From an uncultured Acetobacter sp. (GTDB taxonomy: Bacteria > Pseudomonadota > Alphaproteobacteria > Acetobacterales > Acetobacteraceae): a stretch of 17,138 bases of DNA. Where the stretch lies: contig NZ_CALLXM010000181.1 in NCBI RefSeq assembly GCF_937875265.1, forward strand, positions 1 through 17,138. Direction: 5' to 3'. Under the pieces are notes generated by a model. The model had not been told where the DNA came from, searched no databases, and was given only the letters and a program-made list of their open reading frames with translations. Each line of letters begins with the position of its first letter. The first letter of the stretch is position 1. This document shows, one piece after another, positions 8,362 to 15,066 of the stretch. The position numbers were made by a program, and so were the translations under genes.

Positions 8362-9183
8362 ATGACGCAGGAGATCAGCTGGACCTCGGAAGAAACGGTG
8401 GACGAACAGATCATCGGCCCGGGGCCTGAAGCTACACACGAAAACACCGCACGCGCACCCGGACAGGGCCTGTTTGCCAATGGCATTGGCAAATCCTACA
8501 AAAAGCGTGAAGTGGTGAAAAATGTCTCCATTGAGGTGCATCGTGGAGAAGCCGTAGGTCTGCTCGGCCCGAATGGTGCCGGGAAAACTACCAGCTTTTA
8601 TATGATTGTCGGTCTGGTGCAGCCTGATACCGGCTCCATCACGCTGGACGGGGCGGATATCACACAGCTGCCCATGTATCGGCGCGCGCGGCTGGGCATT
8701 GGCTACCTGCCGCAGGAAGCCAGTATTTTCCGTGGCCTGAATGTTGAACAGAACATTATGGCGGCTCTGGAAGTGGTGGAGCGTGACCCGGACCAACGGG
8801 AAGTGATGCTGGATGGGCTGCTGAGCGAATTCGGCATCTCCCACCTGCGTCGCTCCCCCTCTCTCGCCCTTTCAGGCGGTGAGCGGCGGCGTCTGGAAAT
8901 TGCCCGTGCTCTGGCCAGCCAGCCACATTACATCCTGCTGGATGAGCCTCTGGCCGGGATTGACCCCATTGCGGTGGGTGAAATCCGTGACCTCGTCTCT
9001 CACCTGAAAGACCGTGGCATTGGCGTGTTGATTACGGACCACAACGTTCGTGAAACGCTGGAAGTGATTGACCGCGCCTACATCATGCACAGCGGACAGG
9101 TGCTGATGCAGGGCGTGCCGGAAGAAATTGTGGCGCATGAAGATGTGCGCCGTGTTTATCTGGGTGAAAGCTTCTCGCTGTAA
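8362..9183 (+). CDS. lptB: LPS export ABC transporter ATP-binding protein LptB
   Basis: LptB is the cytoplasmic ATPase that powers LPS extraction by LptB2FGC. In this 273-residue protein the ABC elements are complete: Walker A GPNGAGKTT at 69-77, Q-loop Gln118 in YLPQEASIF, signature LSGGERRR at 170-177, Walker B ILLDEPLAGIDP at 191-202 with catalytic Glu195, and switch His227 in ITDHNVRE. The YLPQEASIFR and LSGGERRR wording is specific to the LptB/YhbG subfamily. The first 35 or so residues are a polar extension absent from the 241-residue E. coli protein; a shorter start is not obvious. It is the last gene of the rnd-kdsD-lptCAB run. A small convergent gene ends 2 nt beyond its stop, and lptF/lptG are not in the window. 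Confidence 0.95.
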   Translation: MTQEISWTSEETVDEQIIGPGPEATHENTARAPGQGLFANGIGKSYKKREVVKNVSIEVHRGEAVGLLGPNGAGKTTSFYMIVGLVQPDTGSITLDGADITQLPMYRRARLGIGYLPQEASIFRGLNVEQNIMAALEVVERDPDQREVMLDGLLSEFGISHLRRSPSLALSGGERRRLEIARALASQPHYILLDEPLAGIDPIAVGEIRDLVSHLKDRGIGVLITDHNVRETLEVIDRAYIMHSGQVLMQGVPEEIVAHEDVRRVYLGESFSL

Positions 9184-9185
9184 CT

Positions 9186-9470
9186 TCAGCGATGCCCCTT
9201 CACCACAAGGGGTGGCGGCGGCATATCAGCCACTGCTGGTGCAGGAGCCAGATCAGGTGATGGCACGGGCAGACGGGCCAGATCAGGCCTTGGCTTCTGC
9301 TTCACCAGCTCAACCGGAATAACCACTTTGATCATCGGGGGCTTATAATGCGTCATGTACCACATGATGCTGCCATAAGCTGCTGCCAGCACTAACAGGA
9401 TCATGGCTTTGGCCCGCCATCTGCGGCGCATTCTGGGCATATTCACGGGCGGGCTGGATCTTAGAAGCAT
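9186..9470 (-). CDS. Small single-span membrane protein, unrecognised
   Basis: I do not recognise this 94-residue protein. It has a basic N-terminus (RMRRRWRAK), one strong membrane helix (AMILLVLAAAYGSIMWYMTHY, about residues 22-42), then a proline-rich tail (KPRPDLARLPVPSP, MPPPPLVVKGHR). By the positive-inside rule the tail faces the periplasm, a layout like a miniature TonB or a short envelope linker. I chose ATG 9470 because AGGA lies 5 nt upstream on the minus strand; the frame stays open to 9560. It is convergent with lptB, leaving 2 nt between stops. The coherent topology and ribosome site support a real gene, but the low-complexity tail and lack of a known family leave doubt. No function is assigned. 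Confidence 0.55.
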   Translation of the reverse strand: MLLRSSPPVNMPRMRRRWRAKAMILLVLAAAYGSIMWYMTHYKPPMIKVVIPVELVKQKPRPDLARLPVPSPDLAPAPAVADMPPPPLVVKGHR

Positions 9471-9797
9471 GATATCCTGTCTGGCTTGCAACTCTGTCTT
9501 GTGTTGTATGCGCCAGCTTTCCGCCTCAGCAACCCCGAAAGCGGCGGTTTTTTTACACATCCCCCCACAAACCTGCGCCGCAACGCAGGAAACACCCTGT
9601 TGGTTCCTGTATTAAAACCGTCATAAAGACGTGGACAGACCCCCGCCAACCATGCCCAAATACCAAAAGGCATGAGGGAGTCATCCCCCGTGCCTGACGA
9701 GTCAAGCCGCCTGCGCCTGAGAGAGGGCTGCATCCGTTTACGGCTCCGCGCTCAGGCAAAGACGGTCCTGCTTTTAACCAGCAAGGAACGACATCCG
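9471..9797. other. Non-coding divergent region between the small membrane protein gene and hpf
   Basis: No convincing gene was found in these 327 bp. The in-frame extension of hpf back to 9672 is not conserved in character and has no ribosome site. The region holds several hairpins: CCGCC at 9521-9525 pairing with GGCGG at 9543-9547, followed by seven T (9548-9554); CCTGCG (9572-9577) pairing with CGCAGG (9584-9589); and CAGGAA (9586-9591) pairing with TTCCTG (9604-9609). The last two share bases and cannot form together. Promoters for both flanking genes must lie here, but I could not assign convincing -35/-10 boxes. Confidence 0.5.
9516..9554 (+). terminator. Possible plus-strand terminator with T7 run
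   Basis: The arms CCGCC (9521-9525) and GGCGG (9543-9547) directly precede seven consecutive T (9548-9554). An alternative stem GCTTTC/GAAAGC (9516-9521, 9537-9542) overlaps them. The stem is only 5 bp with a 17-nt loop, so this is weak. If active it would stop plus-strand readthrough from lptB before the hpf promoter. Confidence 0.3.
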
Positions 9798-10409
9798 ATG
9801 CATATTCATGTTTCCGGTAAACAGATTGCTCTGTCCGATGCGCTCAAGCACCGGGTCAACTCTCACCTTGGCGGCCTTGCAGACCGATATTTTGACAAGG
9901 CGCTGGAAGCCAAAGTGACTTTCAGTAAAGCCCGTTCCTTTTTCACCTGTGATATCAACGTGCACGCAGGCCGCGGCCTGACCCTGCGCGGAGAAGGCGA
10001 GGCAGCCGACGCCAATGCCGCATTTGATGATGCTGCCGAGCACATTGCCAAACGCCTGCGCCGCTACCACAAGCGCGTAACCACCCACGCCCGTGCCACC
10101 AAGACAGTCGCCACGCCGGAAACCGGGCGGTCTTATGTGCTGAAATCCACACAGGCCACGCCAGCGGCTAAACACCAGCTGGAAAACGGCGTGGACGATG
10201 ACGCCACAGCTGAAGCCGAAACCTATGCTGCAATTATTGCTGAACACACCACGGACATTCCATCCCTGAGCGTGAGTGAAGCCGTGATGCGGCTTGATCT
10301 GGCAGCGTCCAGCATTCTGCTGTTCCGCAACCGGAAAAACCAGCAGATCAATCTGGTTTTCAGGCGTGATGATGGCAATATCGGCTGGGTGGATACGGGG
10401 CCGTCCTAA
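9798..10409 (+). CDS. hpf: Long-form ribosome hibernation promoting factor
   Basis: This 203-residue protein has the two-domain architecture of long HPF, which binds the 30S decoding region and dimerises ribosomes into inactive 100S particles in stationary phase or stress. The N-terminal S30AE domain spans about residues 1-100 (MHIHVSGKQIALSDALKHRV, then a basic KRLRRYHKR helix). A variable acidic linker follows, and a C-terminal dimerisation domain lies at about 150-200 (SEAVMRLDLAASSILLFRN, INLVFRRDDGNIGWVD). I start at ATG 9798, with AAGGA at 9783-9787 upstream, since the conserved fold begins there; the frame is open to 9672. Many proteobacteria have rpoN before and ptsN after this gene, and neither is here. 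A strong terminator follows at 10432-10486. Confidence 0.93.
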   Translation: MHIHVSGKQIALSDALKHRVNSHLGGLADRYFDKALEAKVTFSKARSFFTCDINVHAGRGLTLRGEGEAADANAAFDDAAEHIAKRLRRYHKRVTTHARATKTVATPETGRSYVLKSTQATPAAKHQLENGVDDDATAEAETYAAIIAEHTTDIPSLSVSEAVMRLDLAASSILLFRNRKNQQINLVFRRDDGNIGWVDTGPS

Positions 10410-10431
10410 AGGACGCCCTACCCGGCTTTTC

Positions 10432-10486
10432 AAAAAAAGACCCTGCCACACTGCGGAATTTTCATCCGCCCTGTGGCAGGGTTTTT
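10432..10486. terminator. Bidirectional rho-independent terminator
   Basis: An 11-bp perfect stem (10440-10450 with 10472-10482) encloses a second 5-bp stem (10453-10457 with 10465-10469). It is flanked by seven A on the left (10432-10438) and five T on the right (10482-10486). It therefore works in both directions, ending hpf on the plus strand and the hsp20-DUF1150 operon on the minus strand, whose last stop is at 10500. Confidence 0.93.
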
Positions 10487-10499
10487 AATGTGAGCAGGC

Positions 10500-10766
10500 T
10501 TACTGAAGGCTGGCGGGTACCATATCGTGCTGGAGAATAACGCCCCACGCCGTTTCCAGGTCATCCACCACAGCCAGGGGTGACCCATCGGCAGCATGAA
10601 TGGCACACCCTTCCTCACCATCTTCTGTCAGGGCCGGACGCACATACGCTACGTTGGCAACCCCCAGAGACCGAAACTGTTTTTCGGAAAGCTGATGGAC
10701 ATCCAACGGTTTATCCGACTCATCGGGCATAAGAACAACACGTCCGTTGCGGGTCGTGACTCTCAT
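10500..10766 (-). CDS. DUF1150 family protein, linked to Hsp20
   Basis: This 88-residue protein matches the alphaproteobacterial DUF1150 family: LGVANVAYVRPALTEDG, then a CAIHAADGSPLAVVDD core and an ILQHDMVPASLQ end, with no signal peptide or membrane helix. I start at ATG 10766, where AAAGGAGA lies just upstream on the minus strand; an ATG at 10796 has no such site. It follows hsp20 by 78 bp in the same direction, with no terminator seen between them, and family members commonly sit beside hsp20 genes. It is probably co-expressed under heat shock and may assist the small heat-shock protein, but its biochemical role is unknown. Confidence 0.88.
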   Translation of the reverse strand: MRVTTRNGRVVLMPDESDKPLDVHQLSEKQFRSLGVANVAYVRPALTEDGEEGCAIHAADGSPLAVVDDLETAWGVILQHDMVPASLQ

Positions 10767-10844
10767 GATGTCTCCTTTCCGTATGAATAAAGCCAACGCA
10801 ATCAGGCGTAAAAAAGATCCGTCGGACCGGCCCTGCGTCGCTTT

Positions 10845-11336
10845 TCAGTCTTCCACCACCGTATGTAACATACGTGAGGAACGCGGCTTCAGGCCGCTGC
10901 TGGCCGCTGGCTGGCTCTTCTCACCACCGGGCTGCATGATCTCAATCCGCTTCACGCGGACTTCCGGCTGCGGGCGGAACAGATCAATGTGCAACAGGCC
11001 ATTATCCAGCCATGCCCCGCCAATCTCTATTCCTTCGGCCAGCACAAACGCCTTCTGGAACTGGCGAGACGCAATACCACGGTGCAGGTAGACGTGCTCT
11101 TCACCGTCTTCCACCTGCCGGCCACGGATCACCAGCTGGTTGTCTTCCTGCGTGATCTGGAGGTCATCCATCCGGAACCCGGCCACTGCCAGCGTAATCC
11201 GCAGCCCGTTGGGGGCAATCTGTTCAATGTTATAAGGTGGATACCCATCCCCGTTCCCCTTGCTGGCCCGTTCGAGCATCTGCTCGAGATGGTCAAAACC
11301 AAGGAACATGGGTGAGCCAAATACTCTGCCAGACAT
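10845..11336 (-). CDS. Hsp20 family small heat-shock protein (IbpA-like)
   Basis: This 163-residue small heat-shock protein is an ATP-independent chaperone that holds unfolding proteins in a refoldable state. The alpha-crystallin domain spans about residues 35-130, beginning PPYNIEQIAPNGLRITLAVAG and ending in the A-x-L-x-NGLLHIDL consensus (residues 108-119) and KRIEI. The N-terminus (GSPMFLGFDHLEQMLERA) is the class A/IbpA type. The C-terminal tail is Gln/Ser/Arg-rich and lacks an obvious late I-x-I anchor. A strong GGGGAGG ribosome site precedes the ATG at 11336. It heads an operon with the DUF1150 gene and has an RpoH-type promoter 63 bp upstream and a structured leader, so heat induction is expected. 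Confidence 0.94.
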   Translation of the reverse strand: MSGRVFGSPMFLGFDHLEQMLERASKGNGDGYPPYNIEQIAPNGLRITLAVAGFRMDDLQITQEDNQLVIRGRQVEDGEEHVYLHRGIASRQFQKAFVLAEGIEIGGAWLDNGLLHIDLFRPQPEVRVKRIEIMQPGGEKSQPAASSGLKPRSSRMLHTVVED

Positions 11337-11392
11337 AAAGCCTCCCCTTTCTGAGCGAGACAGAAACCGGGCCCTTCATGGCACCCGGCTTT
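11337..11392 (-). promoter_or_regulatory. Structured 5' leader of hsp20, possible RNA thermometer
   Basis: Between the predicted transcript start and the hsp20 ATG the minus strand can form a stem CCGGG/CCCGG (11388-11384 with 11371-11367), extendable by G-U and A-U pairs, then TTTCTG/CAGAAA (11366-11361 with 11353-11348) abutting the ribosome site. An alternative pairing of GUCUC with GAGGC would bury the ribosome site itself. Alphaproteobacterial hsp20 genes often carry ROSE-type thermometers here; the canonical U-Y-G-C-U/A-G-G-A pairing is not clearly present. Confidence 0.35.
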
Positions 11393-11399
11393 CCTCACG

Positions 11400-11427
11400 A
11401 TATGGGAGACCCATGCCCAAACGCAAG
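11400..11427 (-). promoter_or_regulatory. RpoH (sigma-32) type heat-shock promoter of hsp20
   Basis: On the minus strand CTTG (11427-11424) is followed after exactly 17 nt by CCCATAT (11406-11400). This matches the alphaproteobacterial RpoH consensus CTTG-N17/18-CYTATMT at all but one position. It points at hsp20, with a predicted transcript start near 11393 and a leader of about 57 nt. Confidence 0.75.
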
Positions 11428-11449
11428 ACTGCACGGAAGCAGGTGCATG

Positions 11450-11488
11450 CCTGATGGGGCTTCTCACGTGCCTTTGCACGGCATCAGG
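11450..11488. repeat. Nested inverted repeat upstream of the hsp20 promoter
   Basis: An outer 7-bp repeat CCTGATG/CATCAGG (11450-11456, 11482-11488) encloses an inner CGTGC/GCACG stem with a 4-nt loop (11467-11471, 11476-11480). It lies in the hsp20/def divergent region, upstream of the RpoH-type promoter. It has no T-run and no assigned role. Confidence 0.4.
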
Positions 11489-11578
11489 GCCACGAGTGCG
11501 GCATATTTCCCACGGTTTTTGTCACATGAGGGTCATCTTCCTCTGGCGCAGCCGGACGCAGGACGCTAAATCGGGCGT

Positions 11579-12139
11579 ATGACAGACGCAGCCATGACAG
11601 ACGCCGCTTTTTCCGCAGCAGCGGCAGAGACCGCCCCCATGCCCATTCTCATTGCCCCGCATGCCGTGCTGCGGCGCAAGACGCGTGAGGTAAAGCCAGA
11701 AGATATGGCAGACATCCGCCGGGTTCTGCCCAGCATGTTTTCCGCCATGTATGCCGCCCCCGGCATTGGGCTGGCCGCCCCGCAGGTAGGCCTTGGCCTG
11801 CGCTTTGCGCTGGTTGATCTGGGCGAAGAAAACGCCCGTGAGCCAATTGTCATGATCAACCCGGACGTGATTGCCGAGACAGAGACACTCGCTGCGCGGG
11901 AAGAAGGCTGCCTTTCCCTGCCCAACCAGTATGCGGAAGTGACCCGCCCGGAAAAGGTGCGCGTGCAGTGGCGCACTGTGGCCGGGGACCTCATGGAGCG
12001 TGAAGTGGATGGCCTGCTGGCCACCTGCATGCAGCATGAAATTGACCATCTGGAAGGCATCCTGTTTGTGGACCACCTTTCCGCGCTGCGCCGCAACATG
12101 ATCCTGCGTCGGCTGGCCAAGGAACAGAAGCAGAAATAA
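11579..12139 (+). CDS. def: Peptide deformylase
   Basis: This enzyme removes the N-formyl group from nascent proteins in the cytoplasm using a bound Fe2+ or Zn2+. All three motifs are intact: GIGLAAPQVG at 62-71, EEGCLSLP at 108-115 with metal ligand Cys111, and QHEIDHLEG at 152-160 with ligands His153 and His157 and catalytic Glu154. At 186 residues it is slightly longer than usual because of an Ala-rich start. Three ATGs are possible (11579, 11594, 11639) and none has a clear ribosome site. The one at 11639 gives MPILIAPHAVLR, the family-typical beginning. The gene is followed by fmt after 16 nt, pairing the enzyme that removes formyl groups with the one that adds them. Confidence 0.95.
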   Translation: MTDAAMTDAAFSAAAAETAPMPILIAPHAVLRRKTREVKPEDMADIRRVLPSMFSAMYAAPGIGLAAPQVGLGLRFALVDLGEENAREPIVMINPDVIAETETLAAREEGCLSLPNQYAEVTRPEKVRVQWRTVAGDLMEREVDGLLATCMQHEIDHLEGILFVDHLSALRRNMILRRLAKEQKQK

Positions 12140-12155
12140 GCCGGAGGCTGGCCAC

Positions 12156-13103
12156 ATGCGTCTTATTTTTATGGGCACACCGGATTTTGCTGTTCCTGCC
12201 CTGCACGCCCTTCATGCCGCAGGGCATGAGATTGCCGCTGTGTATTCCCAGCCCCCGCGCCCCGCTGGCCGGGGCAAGGCTTTGCGGGCCTCGCCTGTGC
12301 AGCAGGCGGCGGAAGCGCTTAGCCTGCCCGTGCGTCACCCCGCAAAACTCCGCAAGAATGAAGAAGAATGGGCCGCCTTTGCAGCCCTTAAGGCCGATGC
12401 CGCCGTGGTTGCGGCCTATGGCCTCATTCTGCCGCAGGTCATGCTGGATGCCCCGCGCCTTGGCTGCCTGAATATCCATGCCAGCCTTCTGCCGCGCTGG
12501 CGTGGGGCCTCCCCCATTCAGAGTTCTATTCTGGCAGGTGATACGGAAAGCGGCGTGACTATCATGCAGATGGAAGCCGGGCTGGATACCGGGCCCATGC
12601 TGCTGCGTGAGGCCGTGCCCATTACCGCAGAAACCACCGCCACCAGCCTGCATGATACGCTGAGCGCCATTGGCGGGCAGCTGGCCGTGCGCGTTCTGGC
12701 CGAACAGCCTGCCCCCACACCACAGCCGGAGGAGGGCGTAACCTACGCCCCCCTGCTCACGCGGGAAGATGGCCGTCTGGACTGGACGCAGTCTGCCGCA
12801 GCGCTGGACCTGCGCATTCGCGCCCTCACCCCGTGGCCCGGCACCTTTACCGTGCAGGCTGATGGCATTGTGCTGAAAATTGGTGGTGCCACCCCGCTGC
12901 CGGACCGCAAACACACGGCCCACCCCGGCACGGCGCTGGATGACGCTCTGACCATTGCCTGTGGTGAAGGCGCTTTACGCCTGACCCGCCTGCAAAAACC
13001 GGGGCGCGGCATGATGGAGGCAGAGGCTTTTCTGCGTGGCCAGCCCATGCCTGCTGGCACGCGCCTGTATCACACGCCGCCCGCAACCCCTGCGCCCGAA
13101 TGA
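12156..13103 (+). CDS. fmt: Methionyl-tRNA formyltransferase
   Basis: Fmt transfers a formyl group from 10-formyl-tetrahydrofolate to initiator Met-tRNA. The 315-residue length matches the E. coli enzyme. The N-terminal Rossmann domain starts RLIFMGTPDFAVPAL. The catalytic residues fall at the same numbers as in E. coli: Asn106 and His108 in LNIHASLLPRWRGASPIQ, and Asp144 in GLDTGPML. The folate-binding SLLPRWRGA motif is at 110-118, and the C-terminal OB-like domain follows residue 210. GGAGG at 12143-12147 precedes the ATG by 8 nt. The stop overlaps the truA start (ATGA at 13100). Confidence 0.97.
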   Translation: MRLIFMGTPDFAVPALHALHAAGHEIAAVYSQPPRPAGRGKALRASPVQQAAEALSLPVRHPAKLRKNEEEWAAFAALKADAAVVAAYGLILPQVMLDAPRLGCLNIHASLLPRWRGASPIQSSILAGDTESGVTIMQMEAGLDTGPMLLREAVPITAETTATSLHDTLSAIGGQLAVRVLAEQPAPTPQPEEGVTYAPLLTREDGRLDWTQSAAALDLRIRALTPWPGTFTVQADGIVLKIGGATPLPDRKHTAHPGTALDDALTIACGEGALRLTRLQKPGRGMMEAEAFLRGQPMPAGTRLYHTPPATPAPE

Positions 13104-13948
13104 CAGATAAGCCGACCTTCCTCTCAGCACCCTCACCCGTCTTTCCGTCTGACCCGCATTGGGTGCCCTCAACAGATCTGGCGTTCCAGCGCTGGGCCGT
13201 CAAACTTGAATATGATGGCACGGGCATGGTCGGCTGGCAGAAGCAGAGCGTGGGCACCTCCGTGCAGGGCCTGCTGGAAGCCGCTGCCACCCGTATGGCC
13301 AATGGCCGACGCGTTTCCAGCATTACCGCCGGGCGGACGGATGCCGGGGTTCATGCCCTGGGGCAGGTCGCACATCTGGACTTCCCGGCAGACATGAACC
13401 TTGCACCACACATTGTGCGTGACGGGTTAAGCTACCACCTGAAACCCAATCCCGTAGCTGTGCTTCAGGCGGCTCTGGTGACGGAAAAATGGAGCGCACG
13501 GTTTTCCGCCACATGGCGCTCTTACCTGTACCGCATTATGAACCGCCCCTCCCCCCCGGCTCTTGGCGCCACCACTATGTGGCATGTACGCGCCCGTCTG
13601 AATCTGGACCGGATGCGCGCGGGGGCTGACAGACTTGTTGGCACGCACGATTTTACGTCCTTCCGGGCCGCAGCCTGTCAGGCCAGAAACCCGGTGCGCA
13701 CGCTGGACAGCCTGACGGTGGAGCGTGTGGGAGATGAAATTCATATCCGTGCCCTCGCCCGCGCTTTCCTGCATCATCAGGTGCGGAACATGGTGGGCAC
13801 ACTGGTGCTTATTGGCAGGGATCGGTGGGAGCCGGAACGCATCACCCAGGCGCTGGAAGCCCGCTCCCGCAGTGCCGGAGGGCCTACCGCGCCCCCGGTA
13901 GGCCTGTATCTGACAGGCGTTGGCTATAACCCGGACCCGTTTGCGTAA
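13100..13948 (+). CDS. truA: tRNA pseudouridine(38-40) synthase TruA
   Basis: TruA converts uridines 38-40 of the tRNA anticodon stem-loop to pseudouridine. This 282-residue protein has the family core: VKLEYDGTGMVGWQKQ at 34-49, the catalytic GRTDAGVHALGQVAHLDF with Asp81, then RVGDEIH-type strands and FLHHQVRNMVGTLVLIG near the C-terminus. About 30 residues precede the conserved core, longer than in E. coli. The start is supported by the 4-nt ATGA overlap with fmt, although a shorter form is possible. It ends the def-fmt-truA operon, and an opposing gene stops 7 nt beyond. Confidence 0.96.
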   Translation: MTDKPTFLSAPSPVFPSDPHWVPSTDLAFQRWAVKLEYDGTGMVGWQKQSVGTSVQGLLEAAATRMANGRRVSSITAGRTDAGVHALGQVAHLDFPADMNLAPHIVRDGLSYHLKPNPVAVLQAALVTEKWSARFSATWRSYLYRIMNRPSPPALGATTMWHVRARLNLDRMRAGADRLVGTHDFTSFRAAACQARNPVRTLDSLTVERVGDEIHIRALARAFLHHQVRNMVGTLVLIGRDRWEPERITQALEARSRSAGGPTAPPVGLYLTGVGYNPDPFA

Positions 13949-13954
13949 CCCGCC

Positions 13955-15052
13955 TTACCGGATTGGCACGCTTGCATCCGCACGTCGCGCCCGCTGCTTC
14001 AAAAGTTCAGAAAGCTCGGTTTGAATGTGCAGGACCAGCTGCCCCGCAGGCATAACGCGCGCCAAGGGAGCCCCCTGCCCGGCCCAGTAAGCACCAAACC
14101 CGGTTTCCCCACAGGTTTGAGCAATTTTAGCCAATGCTTTGGCCGCATCATACGCTATCGGGTAATCCGGGCAGGATGGCGTGTTGTTAAGGTCTGCCAG
14201 ATCGGTAAACCGGCTGGACAGGCTGCGCGCAGGTCGTCCGGAAATAAGACTAACCATGCGGGTATGAAAAGCGGATTGCCCCATCAGGGCTTTTCTATAG
14301 CCTTCATCCAGCCCCGTTTCCGGGCAGAGCAGAAATGCTGTGCCCATCTGGGCCGCAACTGCGCCCAGATCCAGCGCTGCGGCAAGTCCCGCACCATCCA
14401 TAATGCCACCCGCAGCAATAACCGGCGCATGGCACTGGCGGCTCAGCACACGAACCAGCGTCAGAGTGCCTAACGCATCATCGGGGGTATGGGGGTTAAA
14501 CATGCCCCGATGCCCTCCGGCTTCGATACCTTGGGCCACGAGCGCATCAATCCCGGCTTCCTCCGCTGCCCGTGCCTCAGCAGGGCTGGTCACGGTTGCT
14601 AAAAGTATAGCGCCTGTCTGCTTCAAAGCTGTCAGACACGCGGCAGGAGGCAACCCGAAATGAAAGCTGATAACCGGAGGACGAACCTCCAGCAGCAGCG
14701 CCATCATTTTTGGGTCATCCAGAAAACTTGTATACGGGGCTGAGAGTTTTTCGGGTGGCTCTGCCTTGAACTCTGTAAAGAAAGGCTTCAGCCACTCAAG
14801 CCAGTGAGCCTCACGCTCCGGGTCCGCTTTTGGGGGGTTGTGCACGAACAGATTGACGTTAAAAGGTCGGTCTGTTTTGGCCCTTACCTCTGCAATCAGG
14901 GTGCGTGCCTGCTCAGGCCTGACTGCCCCCAAACCCAGTGCACCTAACCCTCCGGCCATGGAAACTTCCGCCGCCAGTAAAGGGGTAGAAACGCCCGCCA
15001 TCGGGGCCTGAAAAACAGGAACTGTCAGTCCAAGCTGTTCAATGACGTTCAT
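13955..15052 (-). CDS. Nitronate monooxygenase (class I NMO, 2-nitropropane dioxygenase-like)
   Basis: This 365-residue FMN-dependent TIM-barrel enzyme is predicted to oxidise alkyl nitronates such as propionate-3-nitronate, a toxin made by plants and fungi. Family features are FQAPMAGVSTP at 14-24, a phosphate-binding GGLGALGLG at 34-42, SFHFGLPP at 129-136, and AQGIEAGGHRG at 173-183 with the likely catalytic base His181. A late glycine segment (VIAAGGIMDG, AAQMGTAFL) binds FMN, and KALAKIAQ...YWAGQG is a class I hallmark. The gene starts 14 nt after the lysR stop, so both are probably one transcript. Some family members are broader enoyl or quinone reductases, so the exact substrate is open. 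Confidence 0.92.
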   Translation of the reverse strand: MNVIEQLGLTVPVFQAPMAGVSTPLLAAEVSMAGGLGALGLGAVRPEQARTLIAEVRAKTDRPFNVNLFVHNPPKADPEREAHWLEWLKPFFTEFKAEPPEKLSAPYTSFLDDPKMMALLLEVRPPVISFHFGLPPAACLTALKQTGAILLATVTSPAEARAAEEAGIDALVAQGIEAGGHRGMFNPHTPDDALGTLTLVRVLSRQCHAPVIAAGGIMDGAGLAAALDLGAVAAQMGTAFLLCPETGLDEGYRKALMGQSAFHTRMVSLISGRPARSLSSRFTDLADLNNTPSCPDYPIAYDAAKALAKIAQTCGETGFGAYWAGQGAPLARVMPAGQLVLHIQTELSELLKQRARRADASVPIR

Positions 15053-15066
15053 TCTTCACACCTTTA

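Noticed and set aside
9195..9212. Hairpin CCCCTT/AAGGGG just after the lptB stop
   Set aside because: It has a 6-bp stem but no T-run and lies inside the convergent small gene, so I did not call it a terminator.
10402..10415. CGTCCT/AGGACG dyad at the hpf stop
   Set aside because: The loop would be only 2 nt, and the strong terminator 20 bp downstream explains transcription ending.
11991..12923. 310-codon minus-strand open frame opposite def/fmt
   Set aside because: It covers intact catalytic motifs of def and fmt on the other strand and has no ribosome site or recognisable domain.
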